Source of the DNA: CALBPI01 sp039814545
GTDB lineage: Bacteria > Pseudomonadota > Gammaproteobacteria > Steroidobacterales > Woeseiaceae
NCBI GenBank assembly: GCA_039814545.1
Contig: JBCCBB010000004.1
Location: 1-64,000, forward strand
DNA length: 64,000 nt
Reading direction: 5' to 3'
Shown here: piece after piece, positions 51,231 through 60,527 of the stretch
Layout: the number at the start of each line of letters is the position of its first letter
Position numbering within the stretch: the stretch's first letter is position 1
Translations under genes and position numbers: made by a program
The notes under the pieces: model-generated
What the model was told of the DNA's origin: nothing
Database searches by the model: none
The model's input: only the letters and a program-made list of their open reading frames with translations

Positions 51231-51853
51231 AGGGGCAGCGCGCCCTGCCGTTGCCGCCGGTGCCCGAACTCGGGCCCGTTGCCGGCATCGACGAAGCGGG
51301 CCGCGGGCCGCTGGCCGGTCCCGTGGTCGCCGCCGCCGTGGTGCTTGATCCGGCTAACACGCCCGGGGGCATCGATGATTCCAAGCGTCTTAAGCAACGC
51401 GCGCGCGAGTCTCTTGCGGCGGCCATTCGCGCATCGGCTTTGCACTATCACGTCGCCGTCGTGTCTTCGGACGACGTGGATCGGCTCAACATCCTCCAGG
51501 CAACGATGTGGGCGATGGCGCTCGCGGCCGATGGCATTGACGTGGCGCTGCGCGAAATTCGCATTGACGGGAATCGTGCGCCAACCCTGACGGCGCGGCA
51601 CGAGCGCGTGCCCGTAACGACCTGGGTGGGTGGCGACGGGCGTTGCGCTGCGATTGCTGCTGCGTCGATTCTGGCCAAGACGACGCGCGACGCACTGATG
51701 TGTGACTACGACGCGCGCTGGCCCGAGTACGGGTTTGCGCAACACAAGGGTTACGGCACCGCGGCACACCTCGCCGCACTGCGCGAGCACGGGCCCTGCG
51801 ACATCCACCGCGTGAGTTTCGCGCCCGTGCGTGCGGCGCAGGAACGCGCCTGA
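51227..51853 (+). CDS. rnhB: Ribonuclease HII
   Basis: This 208-residue enzyme removes ribonucleotides from DNA. It has the active-site segment VAGIDEAGRGPLAGPVVAAA (D-E-G pattern) plus further acidic residues in IRIDGNRAP and near AASILAKTTRD. The length is typical. It is overlapped by lpxB upstream (4 bases) and by dnaE downstream (TGATG, one base). Confidence 0.96.
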   Translation: MKGQRALPLPPVPELGPVAGIDEAGRGPLAGPVVAAAVVLDPANTPGGIDDSKRLKQRARESLAAAIRASALHYHVAVVSSDDVDRLNILQATMWAMALAADGIDVALREIRIDGNRAPTLTARHERVPVTTWVGGDGRCAAIAAASILAKTTRDALMCDYDARWPEYGFAQHKGYGTAAHLAALREHGPCDIHRVSFAPVRAAQERA

Positions 51854-54800
51854 TGGCGGCCCAGGCCAGCGCCGTCGCCGAGACCATGGGCGGCACCGAG
51901 GCGCAGACTTCGGGTGGCTTTGTGCACTTGCACGTGCACACGCAGTACTCACTGGTCGATGGGCTTGTGCGCGTGCCCGAGCTGGTGCGCCAGGCCCGAG
52001 ACGCGGGCATGCCTGCCGTGGCGCTGACGGATGCGGGAAATCTGTTTGCCATGGTCAAGTTCTACCGCCAGGCGCTCGCGCAGGGCGTGAAGCCCATCGT
52101 GGGCGTCGAACTGGCCCTGGTCGATGACGACGACGCCAAGACAGACGACGTCATGGTGGTGCTGTGTCAGGACGCGGCGGGCTACCGCAATCTGACGCGA
52201 CTTGTGACGCAGAGCTTCCTCGACGGTCAGCTGCGCGGTCGGCCGCGGGTGCGACGTGACTGGCTTACGGGCGAAACGACGTCCGGCCTGATCGCACTGT
52301 CGGGCGGCTTCGCGGGCGATGTTGCGCGGCTTGCGTTGTCACGTGGCCGCGACGCTGCCGGTGAACGGCTTGACGCCTGGCGCGGGCTGTTTGGCGACCG
52401 CTACTACCTGCAGGTGTCGCGCACCGGTCGTGAGGTCGAAGAGCGCTGGTTGCAGCACGCCGTAAGCCTGTCCGCTGCCCACGGCGTCCCGCTCGTGGCT
52501 ACAAACGACGTGCGCTTCCTGGATGCGGACGATTTCGAAGCCCACGAGGCGCGTGTATGCATTCACCAGGGCCGCACCCTCGCTGATGCCGGTCGCCCGC
52601 GCGTCTACACGCGCGAGCAGTTCCTGCGCGCGCCTGAAGACATGTACGCACTCTTTGCTGACGTACCCGTTGCTGTGGCCAACACTGTGACGGTGGCCGC
52701 GCGCTGCAGCCTCGACCTCGAACTCGGCAAGAGCTATCTGCCCGAATTCCCGACCCCCGACGCACACACCACGGACTCGTGGCTGCGCCATGAGGCCGCC
52801 CTCGGGCTCGAGGAGCGGCTCGCGGCGGGCGGGCGCCATGACGGCGAGGAGACGTATGAAGCGCGGCTCGCGCGCGAGCTCGACGTTATCTGCGACATGG
52901 GCTTTCCGGGCTACTTCCTGATCGTAGCCGACTTCATCCGCTGGGCGCGCGAGAACGGCGTGCCCGTGGGCCCGGGCCGCGGCTCGGGTGCGGGGTCGCT
53001 CGTGGCCTGGACGCTGGGCATCACAGACATTGATCCGCTCGAGCACGACCTGTTGTTCGAACGGTTCCTGAACCCCGAACGCGTGTCGATGCCCGACTTC
53101 GATGTCGACTTTTGCATGGAAGGCCGCGACCGAGTGATTGCCTACGTGGCGGATCACTACGGCCGAAAGCGCGTCTCACAAATCATCACCTACGGCACGA
53201 TGGCCGCGAAGGCCGTGGTCCGTGATGCGGGCCGGGTCCTCGAATTTCCGTACGGCTTCGTCGATCGCATCGCCAAGCTCATTCCGTTTGAAGTCGGGAT
53301 GACGCTCGACAAGGCGCTCACGGAAGAGGCCGAACTTGCGCGGCTTTACGAAGAGGACGAGGAGGTGCGGAGCATCCTCGACCTGGCGCGGTCGCTCGAA
53401 GGCTGTGTGCGCAATGCCGGGAAGCACGCGGGTGGCGTCGTCATAGCCCCCACGGAGCTCACAGACTTCACGCCGCTCTACTGCGAAGAGGGTGGCAACA
53501 ACCTCGTGACGCAGTTCGACAAGGACGACGTCGAGGCCGCCGGCCTCGTCAAGTTCGACTTCCTGGGCCTGCGCACGCTGACGATCATTGATTGGGCGCT
53601 CGACGCCGTTAATGCGCGCCGTGCGGCGGTTGGCGAGGCGGTGCTCGACCTCGCCAGCCTGCCGATGGATGACGAGAAGACCTTCGCGCTACTGCAGCGT
53701 TGTCAGACCACGGCCGTGTTCCAGCTGGAATCGCGTGGCATGAAGGACCTCATTAAGCGATTGCAGCCCGACAGTTTTGCTGACCTTGTGGCGCTTGTGG
53801 CGCTGTTTCGTCCGGGCCCGTTGCAGTCGGGCATGGTCGATGACTTCATCAACCGCAAGCACGGCCGGGGAGGTGAAATCGATTACTTGCATCCCGATCT
53901 GCAGCCGTTATTGGAGTCGACCTACGGCGTCATCCTCTACCAGGAACAGGTGATGCAGATCGCCCAGGTACTGGCGGGCTACACGCTGGGCGGCGCGGAC
54001 CTGCTGCGCCGGGCCATGGGCAAAAAGAAGCCCGAGGAGATGGCCAAACAGCGCGAGATTTTCGTGTCGGGTGCCACTGAGCGCGGCGTCGACAAAGCGC
54101 AGGCCGAGTACATCTTCGACCTCATGGAGAAGTTTGCAGGCTACGGCTTTAACAAGTCGCACTCGGCGGCCTACGCCGTTTTGTCTTACCAGACAGCCTG
54201 GCTCAAGGCGCATTACCCCGCAGAGTTTATGGCTGCCGTGATGTCGTCGGACATGGACGCGACTGACAAGCTCGTCGGCCTCAAGGACGACTGCCGAGCG
54301 CTGGGTCTCGAGCTGCTGGCACCCGACATCAACACGTCGGTGTGGGCGTTCTCGGCAACCGAGGACGGCCGGATTCGTTACGGTCTGGGCGCCGTCAAAG
54401 GGGTGGGTCGTGCGGCCATCGATGCGACGATCGAAGCCCGCGAAGCCGACGGGCCGTTCACAGAGCTGTCTGACTTGTGTCGGCGTGTGGACGCTGAACG
54501 CATTAACCGGCGCATGTTCGAGGCGCTCATCAAATCGGGTGCGCTTGACGCGCTAGGGCACAATCGGCGCACGCTTTTCGAGGCGTTGCCACTCGCGCTC
54601 GCGCAGGCCGAGCAGGACGCGCGTGCGCGTGACGCGGGGCAGACCGATCTGTTCGCGCTGGATGACTCATCGACACCGGCCGCACCGCCGCTGGAGATTG
54701 CGACGCATCCCGAGTGGCAGCACGGCGATCGGCTGCGGGCCGAAAAAGAGGCGTTGGGACTTTACCTGAGCGGTCACCCGTTCGAGGCTTACCGCGACAT

Positions 54801-55407
54801 GTCACAGCACATTACGAGCGGCTCACTGGCCGACGTGACCTCGATCAAGCCACCGCCGGAAGCTGGTAACGGCGGCAGTTTTGCACAACCACGCCGCAAC
54901 GCCACGGTGGCAGGGCTGATTTTCGATATCCGTCGGCGCGGCAATCGCACGACGCTGACACTCGACGACGATACGGGCCGGATCGAAATCCAGCTCTACG
55001 CTGAAATGGTCGACGCCGTTCGCCACCTGCTCGTCAAAGACGCCGTGGTCATCGCCAGTGGTCAGCTGCGCTGGGATAACTTCCTGAACGGCTGGTCGGT
55101 TTCCGCGCGCAGTTTGCGCGACATCGATCATGTCATCGAGGAGCAGGCGCGGCGACTCGTGCTCACTCTGGAAAAGTCTGACGACGATGCCGAGGCCATG
55201 TTGCAGCTGCGTGCGCTTAAGGAGGCGCTGGAGCCGCACTTGGGCGGCGCCTGTGAGGTGGCAGTCGAGTATTGCGTGAGCGGCAAGACGGCCCAGCTCG
55301 CATTCGGCGAACGCTGGCGCGTGCGGGCCAGTCGTGACCTGCGCCAGGCGCTTGCCGCGTTGCCTGGCGCGGCGGCGCTGCGACTCGCCTTTGCCACGGA
55401 ACACTGA
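51853..55407 (+). CDS. dnaE: DNA polymerase III alpha subunit
   Basis: This 1184-residue replicative polymerase has an N-terminal PHP domain that keeps a metal-ligand pattern at HLHVHTQYSLVDG (E. coli has HLRVHS). The polymerase domain has PGRGSGAGSLVAW and the catalytic Asp pair in MPDFDVDF, with NKSHSAAYAVLSYQ in the fingers. An OB fold (NATVAGLIFDIRRRGNR in part) and a C-terminal tau-binding region follow. The start overlaps rnhB by one base, and an in-frame ATG a few codons later could also serve. Confidence 0.96.
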   Translation: MAAQASAVAETMGGTEAQTSGGFVHLHVHTQYSLVDGLVRVPELVRQARDAGMPAVALTDAGNLFAMVKFYRQALAQGVKPIVGVELALVDDDDAKTDDVMVVLCQDAAGYRNLTRLVTQSFLDGQLRGRPRVRRDWLTGETTSGLIALSGGFAGDVARLALSRGRDAAGERLDAWRGLFGDRYYLQVSRTGREVEERWLQHAVSLSAAHGVPLVATNDVRFLDADDFEAHEARVCIHQGRTLADAGRPRVYTREQFLRAPEDMYALFADVPVAVANTVTVAARCSLDLELGKSYLPEFPTPDAHTTDSWLRHEAALGLEERLAAGGRHDGEETYEARLARELDVICDMGFPGYFLIVADFIRWARENGVPVGPGRGSGAGSLVAWTLGITDIDPLEHDLLFERFLNPERVSMPDFDVDFCMEGRDRVIAYVADHYGRKRVSQIITYGTMAAKAVVRDAGRVLEFPYGFVDRIAKLIPFEVGMTLDKALTEEAELARLYEEDEEVRSILDLARSLEGCVRNAGKHAGGVVIAPTELTDFTPLYCEEGGNNLVTQFDKDDVEAAGLVKFDFLGLRTLTIIDWALDAVNARRAAVGEAVLDLASLPMDDEKTFALLQRCQTTAVFQLESRGMKDLIKRLQPDSFADLVALVALFRPGPLQSGMVDDFINRKHGRGGEIDYLHPDLQPLLESTYGVILYQEQVMQIAQVLAGYTLGGADLLRRAMGKKKPEEMAKQREIFVSGATERGVDKAQAEYIFDLMEKFAGYGFNKSHSAAYAVLSYQTAWLKAHYPAEFMAAVMSSDMDATDKLVGLKDDCRALGLELLAPDINTSVWAFSATEDGRIRYGLGAVKGVGRAAIDATIEAREADGPFTELSDLCRRVDAERINRRMFEALIKSGALDALGHNRRTLFEALPLALAQAEQDARARDAGQTDLFALDDSSTPAAPPLEIATHPEWQHGDRLRAEKEALGLYLSGHPFEAYRDMSQHITSGSLADVTSIKPPPEAGNGGSFAQPRRNATVAGLIFDIRRRGNRTTLTLDDDTGRIEIQLYAEMVDAVRHLLVKDAVVIASGQLRWDNFLNGWSVSARSLRDIDHVIEEQARRLVLTLEKSDDDAEAMLQLRALKEALEPHLGGACEVAVEYCVSGKTAQLAFGERWRVRASRDLRQALAALPGAAALRLAFATEH

Positions 55408-55468
55408 TCGTGCGGACACAACGGGCGCTGTGCTAAATTTGCCGGATTGATCTGGCCGGAAGTCTCGG

Positions 55469-56428
55469 ATGGACCTCAAGTTTCTCGACTTCGAACAACC
55501 AATAGCTGAGCTCGAAGCGAAAATCGATGGGCTGCGCTACGTCGGCGACGACTCGGGCGTCAATATCGCCGAAGAAATCGATCGGCTGCAGGCCAAGAGT
55601 GCTTCGCTGACCAAGCAGATTTTCTCGAGCCTGTCTGCGTGGCAGGTTGCGCAGGTTGCGCGCCATCCGATGCGCCCCTACACCATGGATTACGTAGCCG
55701 CGATCTTCGACGATTTCCAGGAGTTGCACGGCGACCGCATGTACGCCGACGACTACGCCATCATCGGTGGCCTGGCGCGGCTCGAGGGCACGCCCGTCAT
55801 GGTGATCGGCCATCAGAAGGGGCGCGACACCAAAGAGCGCGTGCGCCGAAACTACGGCATGCCGCGGCCCGAGGGCTACCGCAAAGCGCAACGACTCATG
55901 CAGATGGCTGAAAAATTCGGCCTGCCCATCATCACGCTCATCGACACGCCAGGCGCCTATCCGGGCATCGGTGCCGAAGAGCGTGGCCAGTCCGAAGCGA
56001 TCGCACGAAGCTTGTTCGTCATGTCACGTCTCAAGACGCCAGTGGTCGGCGTGGTCATCGGCGAAGGGGGTTCGGGCGGTGCGCTGGCCATTGGTGTTGC
56101 CGACCGATTGCTCATGCTGCAATACGCGGTGTACTCGGTCATCTCGCCGGAAGGTTGCGCGTCAATCCTCTGGAAGAGTGCCGACAAGGCTGCGGACGCG
56201 GCGGAGGCCATGCGCATTACGGCCAACGATCTTCAACAGTTTGGGCTCATCGATGGTGTGCTTGACGAGCCGTTGGGTGGCGCGCATCGCGACATCGAAT
56301 CCATGGCGGCCGGCCTCAAGAATGCACTCGTCGCCCAGGTCGAGGAGCTCAAAGCCTTGCCGACCGAAACGCTGCTCGAACAGCGTGCTGCCAAGCTCGC
56401 CGCCTACGGCGAATTCCGCGAAGGCTGA
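55469..56428 (+). CDS. accA: Acetyl-CoA carboxylase carboxyltransferase alpha subunit
   Basis: This 319-residue protein has the same length as E. coli AccA. The sequence MDLKFLDFEQPIAELEAKID is the family N-terminus, and GAYPGIGAEERGQSEAIA and EGGSGGALAIGVAD form the oxyanion/CoA site of the crotonase-fold transferase. With AccD it makes malonyl-CoA from carboxybiotin. It follows dnaE as usual and overlaps tilS by one base. Confidence 0.97.
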   Translation: MDLKFLDFEQPIAELEAKIDGLRYVGDDSGVNIAEEIDRLQAKSASLTKQIFSSLSAWQVAQVARHPMRPYTMDYVAAIFDDFQELHGDRMYADDYAIIGGLARLEGTPVMVIGHQKGRDTKERVRRNYGMPRPEGYRKAQRLMQMAEKFGLPIITLIDTPGAYPGIGAEERGQSEAIARSLFVMSRLKTPVVGVVIGEGGSGGALAIGVADRLLMLQYAVYSVISPEGCASILWKSADKAADAAEAMRITANDLQQFGLIDGVLDEPLGGAHRDIESMAAGLKNALVAQVEELKALPTETLLEQRAAKLAAYGEFREG

Positions 56429-57726
56429 TGCCGCTCGATCCCGTCGCGCTGTGTGACGGCATCGACCGCACGGCCGCGACGCTTGGCAAGCGCAGACTGG
56501 CCATTGCCTTCAGCGGTGGCCTCGACTCCACGGTACTGCTGGCTCTCGTATCCTCGGGTAGCGACCTGCCGTTGCGTGCCCTACATGTGGATCACGGCTT
56601 GCAGGGTAACCAGCCTGAATGGCGCGCCCAGGTGGTTGCAAACTGTGACGAGCGTGATGTCTCGCTGCGGGTGCTGGACGCCCGCGTGACGATCGAGCCC
56701 GGGGACAGCGTCGAGGCCGCAGCGCGCGACGCGCGATACGCGGCCTTGAGCGCGGCCGTCGACGACGATGAACTCCTGCTGCTGGCGCAACACCGCGACG
56801 ACCAGGCTGAAACGGTGCTGCTTCAGCTACTGCGAGGCGCAGGGCCTGCGGGGCTTGCAGCAATGCCCGCGGTCGCCGAACTGGGTGCCAGCCATGTGAT
56901 GCGGCCGCTGCTGGGTGTGGCGCGAGAGACGTTGCGCGACTATGCGCAGGCGCACGCGTTGCGCTGGTTTGATGATCCCAGCAACGCCAACGACCGCTTT
57001 GACCGCAATTACCTGCGCCGCGAGGTGATGCCGCTGCTTCGCGAGCGCTGGCCCGGTCTCGCAACCACCCTGGCGCGGGCCGCAGACTGGCAGGCGGAGG
57101 CCGATCAGCTCGCCAGCGCGCTGGCGGCGTCCGACGCGCGGCGGTTTGCGCCGCAACCGGCCCGTGTTGACCTGTCGCGTTGGTCGGCGCTGCCACCGGA
57201 GCGACAGCGCAATCTGCTGCGCTTTTTGTGCCGGGCGCGGTCGTTGTCAACACCGCCAGCGCGTCGTCTTACATCACTGCAGGCCCTGGCAACGGGTGAC
57301 ACGCCGCGCGGTGCGGTGCGCTGGCCTGGCGGTGAGGCGCGCCGCTACCGCAACTGGTTGCACCTGTCGCCACCGCTGCCGCCGCCACCCGAGGCGACCT
57401 GGTGCGGCGTGCCCGATGGCACGGGGGCCGTCACCCTGCCTGAACCCTACGGTCGACTAAACTACAACCGCGACGCGCTTGATGCCGGCGCCATCCAGTG
57501 TCGATTTCGACAGGGCGGTGAGCGCGTGCGCCGCGACCCCGATGGGCACAGCGCCCCGTTTGCCGCGTGGTGCCAGCGCGAGGGTGTTGCGCCCTGGCTC
57601 CGGCTCCGCCTGCCGCTCACGTTTGTCGGCGATGCGCTCGCGGTCATTGGCACACGGGCTGTATCGCCCGATTATGAGGCCTGGGTACCGCACTGGACCG
57701 GGGCCCCTCAGGGTCTCGAGACTTAA
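56428..57726 (+). CDS. tilS: tRNA(Ile)-lysidine synthase
   Basis: This 432-residue enzyme has the PP-loop AFSGGLDSTVLL (residues 27-38), then HRDDQAETVLLQLLRG and NYLRREVMPLL. The C-terminal half has the TilS substrate-binding and C-terminal domains (QCRFRQGGERVRR, WLRLRLPLTFVGD). It modifies C34 of the CAU-anticodon tRNA-Ile so that it reads AUA. The gene ends upstream of the pyrG leader region. Confidence 0.95.
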   Translation: MPLDPVALCDGIDRTAATLGKRRLAIAFSGGLDSTVLLALVSSGSDLPLRALHVDHGLQGNQPEWRAQVVANCDERDVSLRVLDARVTIEPGDSVEAAARDARYAALSAAVDDDELLLLAQHRDDQAETVLLQLLRGAGPAGLAAMPAVAELGASHVMRPLLGVARETLRDYAQAHALRWFDDPSNANDRFDRNYLRREVMPLLRERWPGLATTLARAADWQAEADQLASALAASDARRFAPQPARVDLSRWSALPPERQRNLLRFLCRARSLSTPPARRLTSLQALATGDTPRGAVRWPGGEARRYRNWLHLSPPLPPPPEATWCGVPDGTGAVTLPEPYGRLNYNRDALDAGAIQCRFRQGGERVRRDPDGHSAPFAAWCQREGVAPWLRLRLPLTFVGDALAVIGTRAVSPDYEAWVPHWTGAPQGLET

Positions 57727-57746
57727 GCCAGTGCCCCGTTTCAAAT

Positions 57747-57775
57747 TGTCTGCACGGGGCCCATCTGATAACCTG
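57747..57775 (+). promoter_or_regulatory. Putative promoter for the pyrG leader RNA
   Basis: TTGTCT (57747-57752) lies 17 bases upstream of TAACCT (57770-57775). Transcription would start near 57782 and run through the structured leader into pyrG. Confidence 0.5.
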
Positions 57776-57824
57776 CTTTTCCGTCTCCAATCACTGAGCA
57801 ACGGCACGTGCGACAGTGACCGAG

Positions 57825-57938
57825 AGCCGGAGTGAAGGCTTGCGTCCGGCCCCATCGAGCGATGCTCGAGCGGCCAGGCGAGCTGCGCAAATCTCAGTGG
57901 GTTTGCGCCGCTACCGCACCCTTTGCTCCGGCTTTTTT
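57825..57938 (+). promoter_or_regulatory. Switch-like structured RNA with intrinsic terminator upstream of pyrG
   Basis: AGCCGGAG (57825-57832) pairs perfectly with CTCCGGCT (57926-57933), which is followed by a six-T run (57933-57938), giving a terminator stem. The enclosed ~93 bases hold TCGAGC-GAT-GCTCGA (57855-57869) and GCGCAAA/TTTGCGC (57885-57908). The 5' arm GCCGGA (57826-57831) can instead pair locally with TCCGGC (57845-57850), which would free the 3' terminator strand. This is the logic of an attenuator. It matches no riboswitch class I recognise and ends 79 bases before pyrG. An independent small RNA is the alternative. Confidence 0.55.
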
Positions 57939-58017
57939 CGTGCCGCAACGACGCGCATCGGCAGCTTAGGCCTGATGCACTGGCGTACATGACGAGCAGG
58001 CAGCCGACGGGTCCAAC

Positions 58018-59673
58018 ATGACAGCTTACGTATTCATCACCGGTGGGGTGGTTTCGTCCCTGGGCAAGGGTATTACCTCGGCCTGCCTCGCGGCCATTAT
58101 GGAGTCGCGCGGCTTGTCCATCAGCATGATGAAGCTGGATCCCTACATTAACGTCGATCCGGGCACGATGAGCCCGTTCCAGCACGGCGAGGTGTTCGTT
58201 ACCGATGACGGGTCCGAAACGGACCTGGATCTCGGCCACTACGAACGGTTTGTGCGCATCACGACGGGCCAGCACTCCAACTTTACGACGGGTCGCATTT
58301 ACGAGTCTGTGATTGCCCGCGAACGCCGTGGCGATTACCTGGGCGCGACCGTTCAGGTGATTCCGCACATCACCGACGAGATGAAAGAGAGCATTCGCCG
58401 CGGCGCCGGTGATGCCGATATCTGCTTTGTCGAGATTGGCGGCACCGTGGGCGACATCGAGTCGCTGCCGTTCCTCGAGGCCATTCGTCAGATGGGCGTG
58501 GAGCTCGGCCGTGAACGCGTGGCCTATGTGCACCTCACACTCGTGCCCTACATTGCCACCTCGTCCGAAATCAAAACCAAGCCGACGCAGCACTCGGTCA
58601 AGGAACTGCGCTCGATCGGGATCCAGCCCGACATCCTCGTCTGCCGCTCGGAGAAACCGCTGCCCGACGAACAGCGCCGCAAGATCGCGCTGTTCACGAA
58701 CGTGCCCGAAAACGCGGTCGTGTCGGCCTACGATGTTGGCGACATCTACGAGATTCCGTCCGTGCTGCACAATCAGGGGCTCGACGAGATCATCTGCCGC
58801 CAGTTCCGCATGGACGTACCTAAGGCCGACCTCTCCGAATGGAAAGCCGTGGTCGACGCCAAGAAAAAGCCCGAGGGCGAGGTCAACATCGCCATGGTCG
58901 GCAAGTACGTCGACTTTCGCGACAGCTACATCTCGCTGGCTGAGGCGCTGCTCCATGCAGGGCTGCACACGCGCACACGCGTCAACATCCACTACGTCGA
59001 GTCGCAGGACGTCGAGCGCAATGGCACCAACCAGCTGCGCCAGTACGACGCCATCCTCGTGCCGGGCGGTTTTGGGGATCGCGGCATCGAGGGCAAGATC
59101 CAGGCCGTTCGCTTCGCGCGTGAACGCGGCGTGCCGTACCTCGGGATTTGTCTCGGGATGCAAGTGGCCGTCATCGAGTACGCGCGCCATGTCGCGGGGC
59201 TGACCGATGCCCACAGCACCGAGTTCGATCGCGAGACGCCGCATCCTGTTGTGGGTCTGATCACGGAGTGGCGCGGTATCGACGGTGTGACAGAGCTTCG
59301 CAGCGAACAGTCCGACCTGGGCGGCACCATGCGCCTGGGCGCACAGCAGATCCAGCTGCAGGACGGTACGGCCGTGCGCGAGATTTACGGCGACAAGGAA
59401 ATCCGTGAGCGCCACCGCCACCGCTTTGAGGTCAACAACAACTACCGCGACCGGCTCGGCAGCGCCGGCCTCGTGTTCTCGGGCCTGTCTGAAGACGATC
59501 TCGTAGAAATGGTCGAGCTGCCCGATCACCCGTGGTTCGTGGCGAGCCAGTTCCACCCCGAGTTCACCTCCAACCCGCGTGATGGTCACCCGCTGTTCTC
59601 GGGCTTCATCACGGCAGCACGTGCCTATGCCGAAAGCGGCCATGAGTCGCCGGGCAGGAGCGCGAGCGCGTGA
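58018..59673 (+). CDS. pyrG: CTP synthase
   Basis: This 551-residue enzyme aminates UTP to CTP with glutamine and ATP. The synthase domain starts YVFITGGVVSSLGKGITSAC, and the glutamine amidotransferase domain has the catalytic Cys in YLGICLGMQVAVIEYAR and the His/Glu in SQFHPEFTSNPRDG. The length is close to E. coli (545). It overlaps kdsA by 4 bases, so pyrG-kdsA-eno-ftsB-truD form one tightly packed run. Confidence 0.97.
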   Translation: MTAYVFITGGVVSSLGKGITSACLAAIMESRGLSISMMKLDPYINVDPGTMSPFQHGEVFVTDDGSETDLDLGHYERFVRITTGQHSNFTTGRIYESVIARERRGDYLGATVQVIPHITDEMKESIRRGAGDADICFVEIGGTVGDIESLPFLEAIRQMGVELGRERVAYVHLTLVPYIATSSEIKTKPTQHSVKELRSIGIQPDILVCRSEKPLPDEQRRKIALFTNVPENAVVSAYDVGDIYEIPSVLHNQGLDEIICRQFRMDVPKADLSEWKAVVDAKKKPEGEVNIAMVGKYVDFRDSYISLAEALLHAGLHTRTRVNIHYVESQDVERNGTNQLRQYDAILVPGGFGDRGIEGKIQAVRFARERGVPYLGICLGMQVAVIEYARHVAGLTDAHSTEFDRETPHPVVGLITEWRGIDGVTELRSEQSDLGGTMRLGAQQIQLQDGTAVREIYGDKEIRERHRHRFEVNNNYRDRLGSAGLVFSGLSEDDLVEMVELPDHPWFVASQFHPEFTSNPRDGHPLFSGFITAARAYAESGHESPGRSASA

Positions 59674-60524
59674 AGATAGGCGCCATTGAGGTCGGTCTCG
59701 ACAGGCCGTTCTTCCTGATTGCCGGCAATTGTGTCGTCGAGACGGAAGCGACGACCATGGAGACGGCCGAGCGCCTGCTCGAGACGACGGACAAGCTCGG
59801 CATCGGGCTCATCTACAAGTCGTCGTTCGACAAGGCCAACCGCAGTTCTGTCGACAGCTTCCGGGGCCCGGGCATGAGCGAGGGGCTCGAGATTCTGGCG
59901 CGCGTGCGCGACAAGCTCGGCGTCTCGATTCTCACAGACGTCCATGAGGACACGCCGTTCGACGAAGTGGCCGAGGTTGTGGACGTGATGCAGACCCCCG
60001 CGTTTCTCTGCCGTCAGACCAACTTCATCGTGAGTGTTGCGAAGCAGGGCATCCCCGTCAACATCAAGAAGGGTCAGTTCCTGTCGCCCTGGGAAATGGA
60101 CAATGTCGTCGATAAGGCGCGTTCCACGGGCAACACGGATATCATGGTCTGCGAGCGCGGCTTCTCGTTTGGGTACAACAACCTGATTTCAGATATGCGA
60201 TCGCTGGCCATCATGCGGCGCACGGGGGCACCCGTGGTATTCGACGCCACGCATTCAGTGCAGCTGCCAGGCGGCAAGGGGAATGCGTCGGGCGGGCAGC
60301 GCGAGTTCGTACCTGTGCTTGCGCGTGCGGCGGTGGCCACCGGCGTGGCCGGCGTGTTCATGGAAACACACCCGGATCCGTCGCAGGCTTTGTCGGATGG
60401 TCCGAACGCCTGGCCACTCGATGACATGCCGGCGCTGCTGGAAACACTCAAACGCATTGACGAGACGGTAAAATCTGGGGCATTTGCCGAGTCGGCCTAC
60501 GGGCTCGGCGCAGTGGAGCAATAA
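59670..60524 (+). CDS. kdsA: 3-deoxy-8-phosphooctulonate synthase KdsA, metal-dependent type
   Basis: This 284-residue TIM-barrel enzyme condenses phosphoenolpyruvate and arabinose-5-phosphate to make KDO-8-phosphate for lipopolysaccharide. It has KSSFDKANRSS, FLCRQT, NIKKGQFLSPW and DATHSVQLPGG. Cys21 in FLIAGNCVVE falls where metal-dependent enzymes such as the Aquifex one have a metal-binding Cys, while the metal-free E. coli enzyme has Asn. The other metal-ligand positions also look intact (His in DATHS, Glu in FMETHPDP, Asp in ALSDG). Confidence 0.95.
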   Translation: MKIGAIEVGLDRPFFLIAGNCVVETEATTMETAERLLETTDKLGIGLIYKSSFDKANRSSVDSFRGPGMSEGLEILARVRDKLGVSILTDVHEDTPFDEVAEVVDVMQTPAFLCRQTNFIVSVAKQGIPVNIKKGQFLSPWEMDNVVDKARSTGNTDIMVCERGFSFGYNNLISDMRSLAIMRRTGAPVVFDATHSVQLPGGKGNASGGQREFVPVLARAAVATGVAGVFMETHPDPSQALSDGPNAWPLDDMPALLETLKRIDETVKSGAFAESAYGLGAVEQ

Positions 60525-60527
60525 GCG

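Noticed and set aside
57780..57940. 6S RNA, SRP RNA or tRNA before pyrG
   Set aside because: The SRP tetraloop core, the tRNA T-loop and the 6S bulge signature are not present; the terminator and the competing pairing fit an attenuator better.
57457..59643. 728-residue minus-strand open frame opposite pyrG
   Set aside because: pyrG is unambiguous on the plus strand; the reverse frame has no domain similarity and reflects codon bias.
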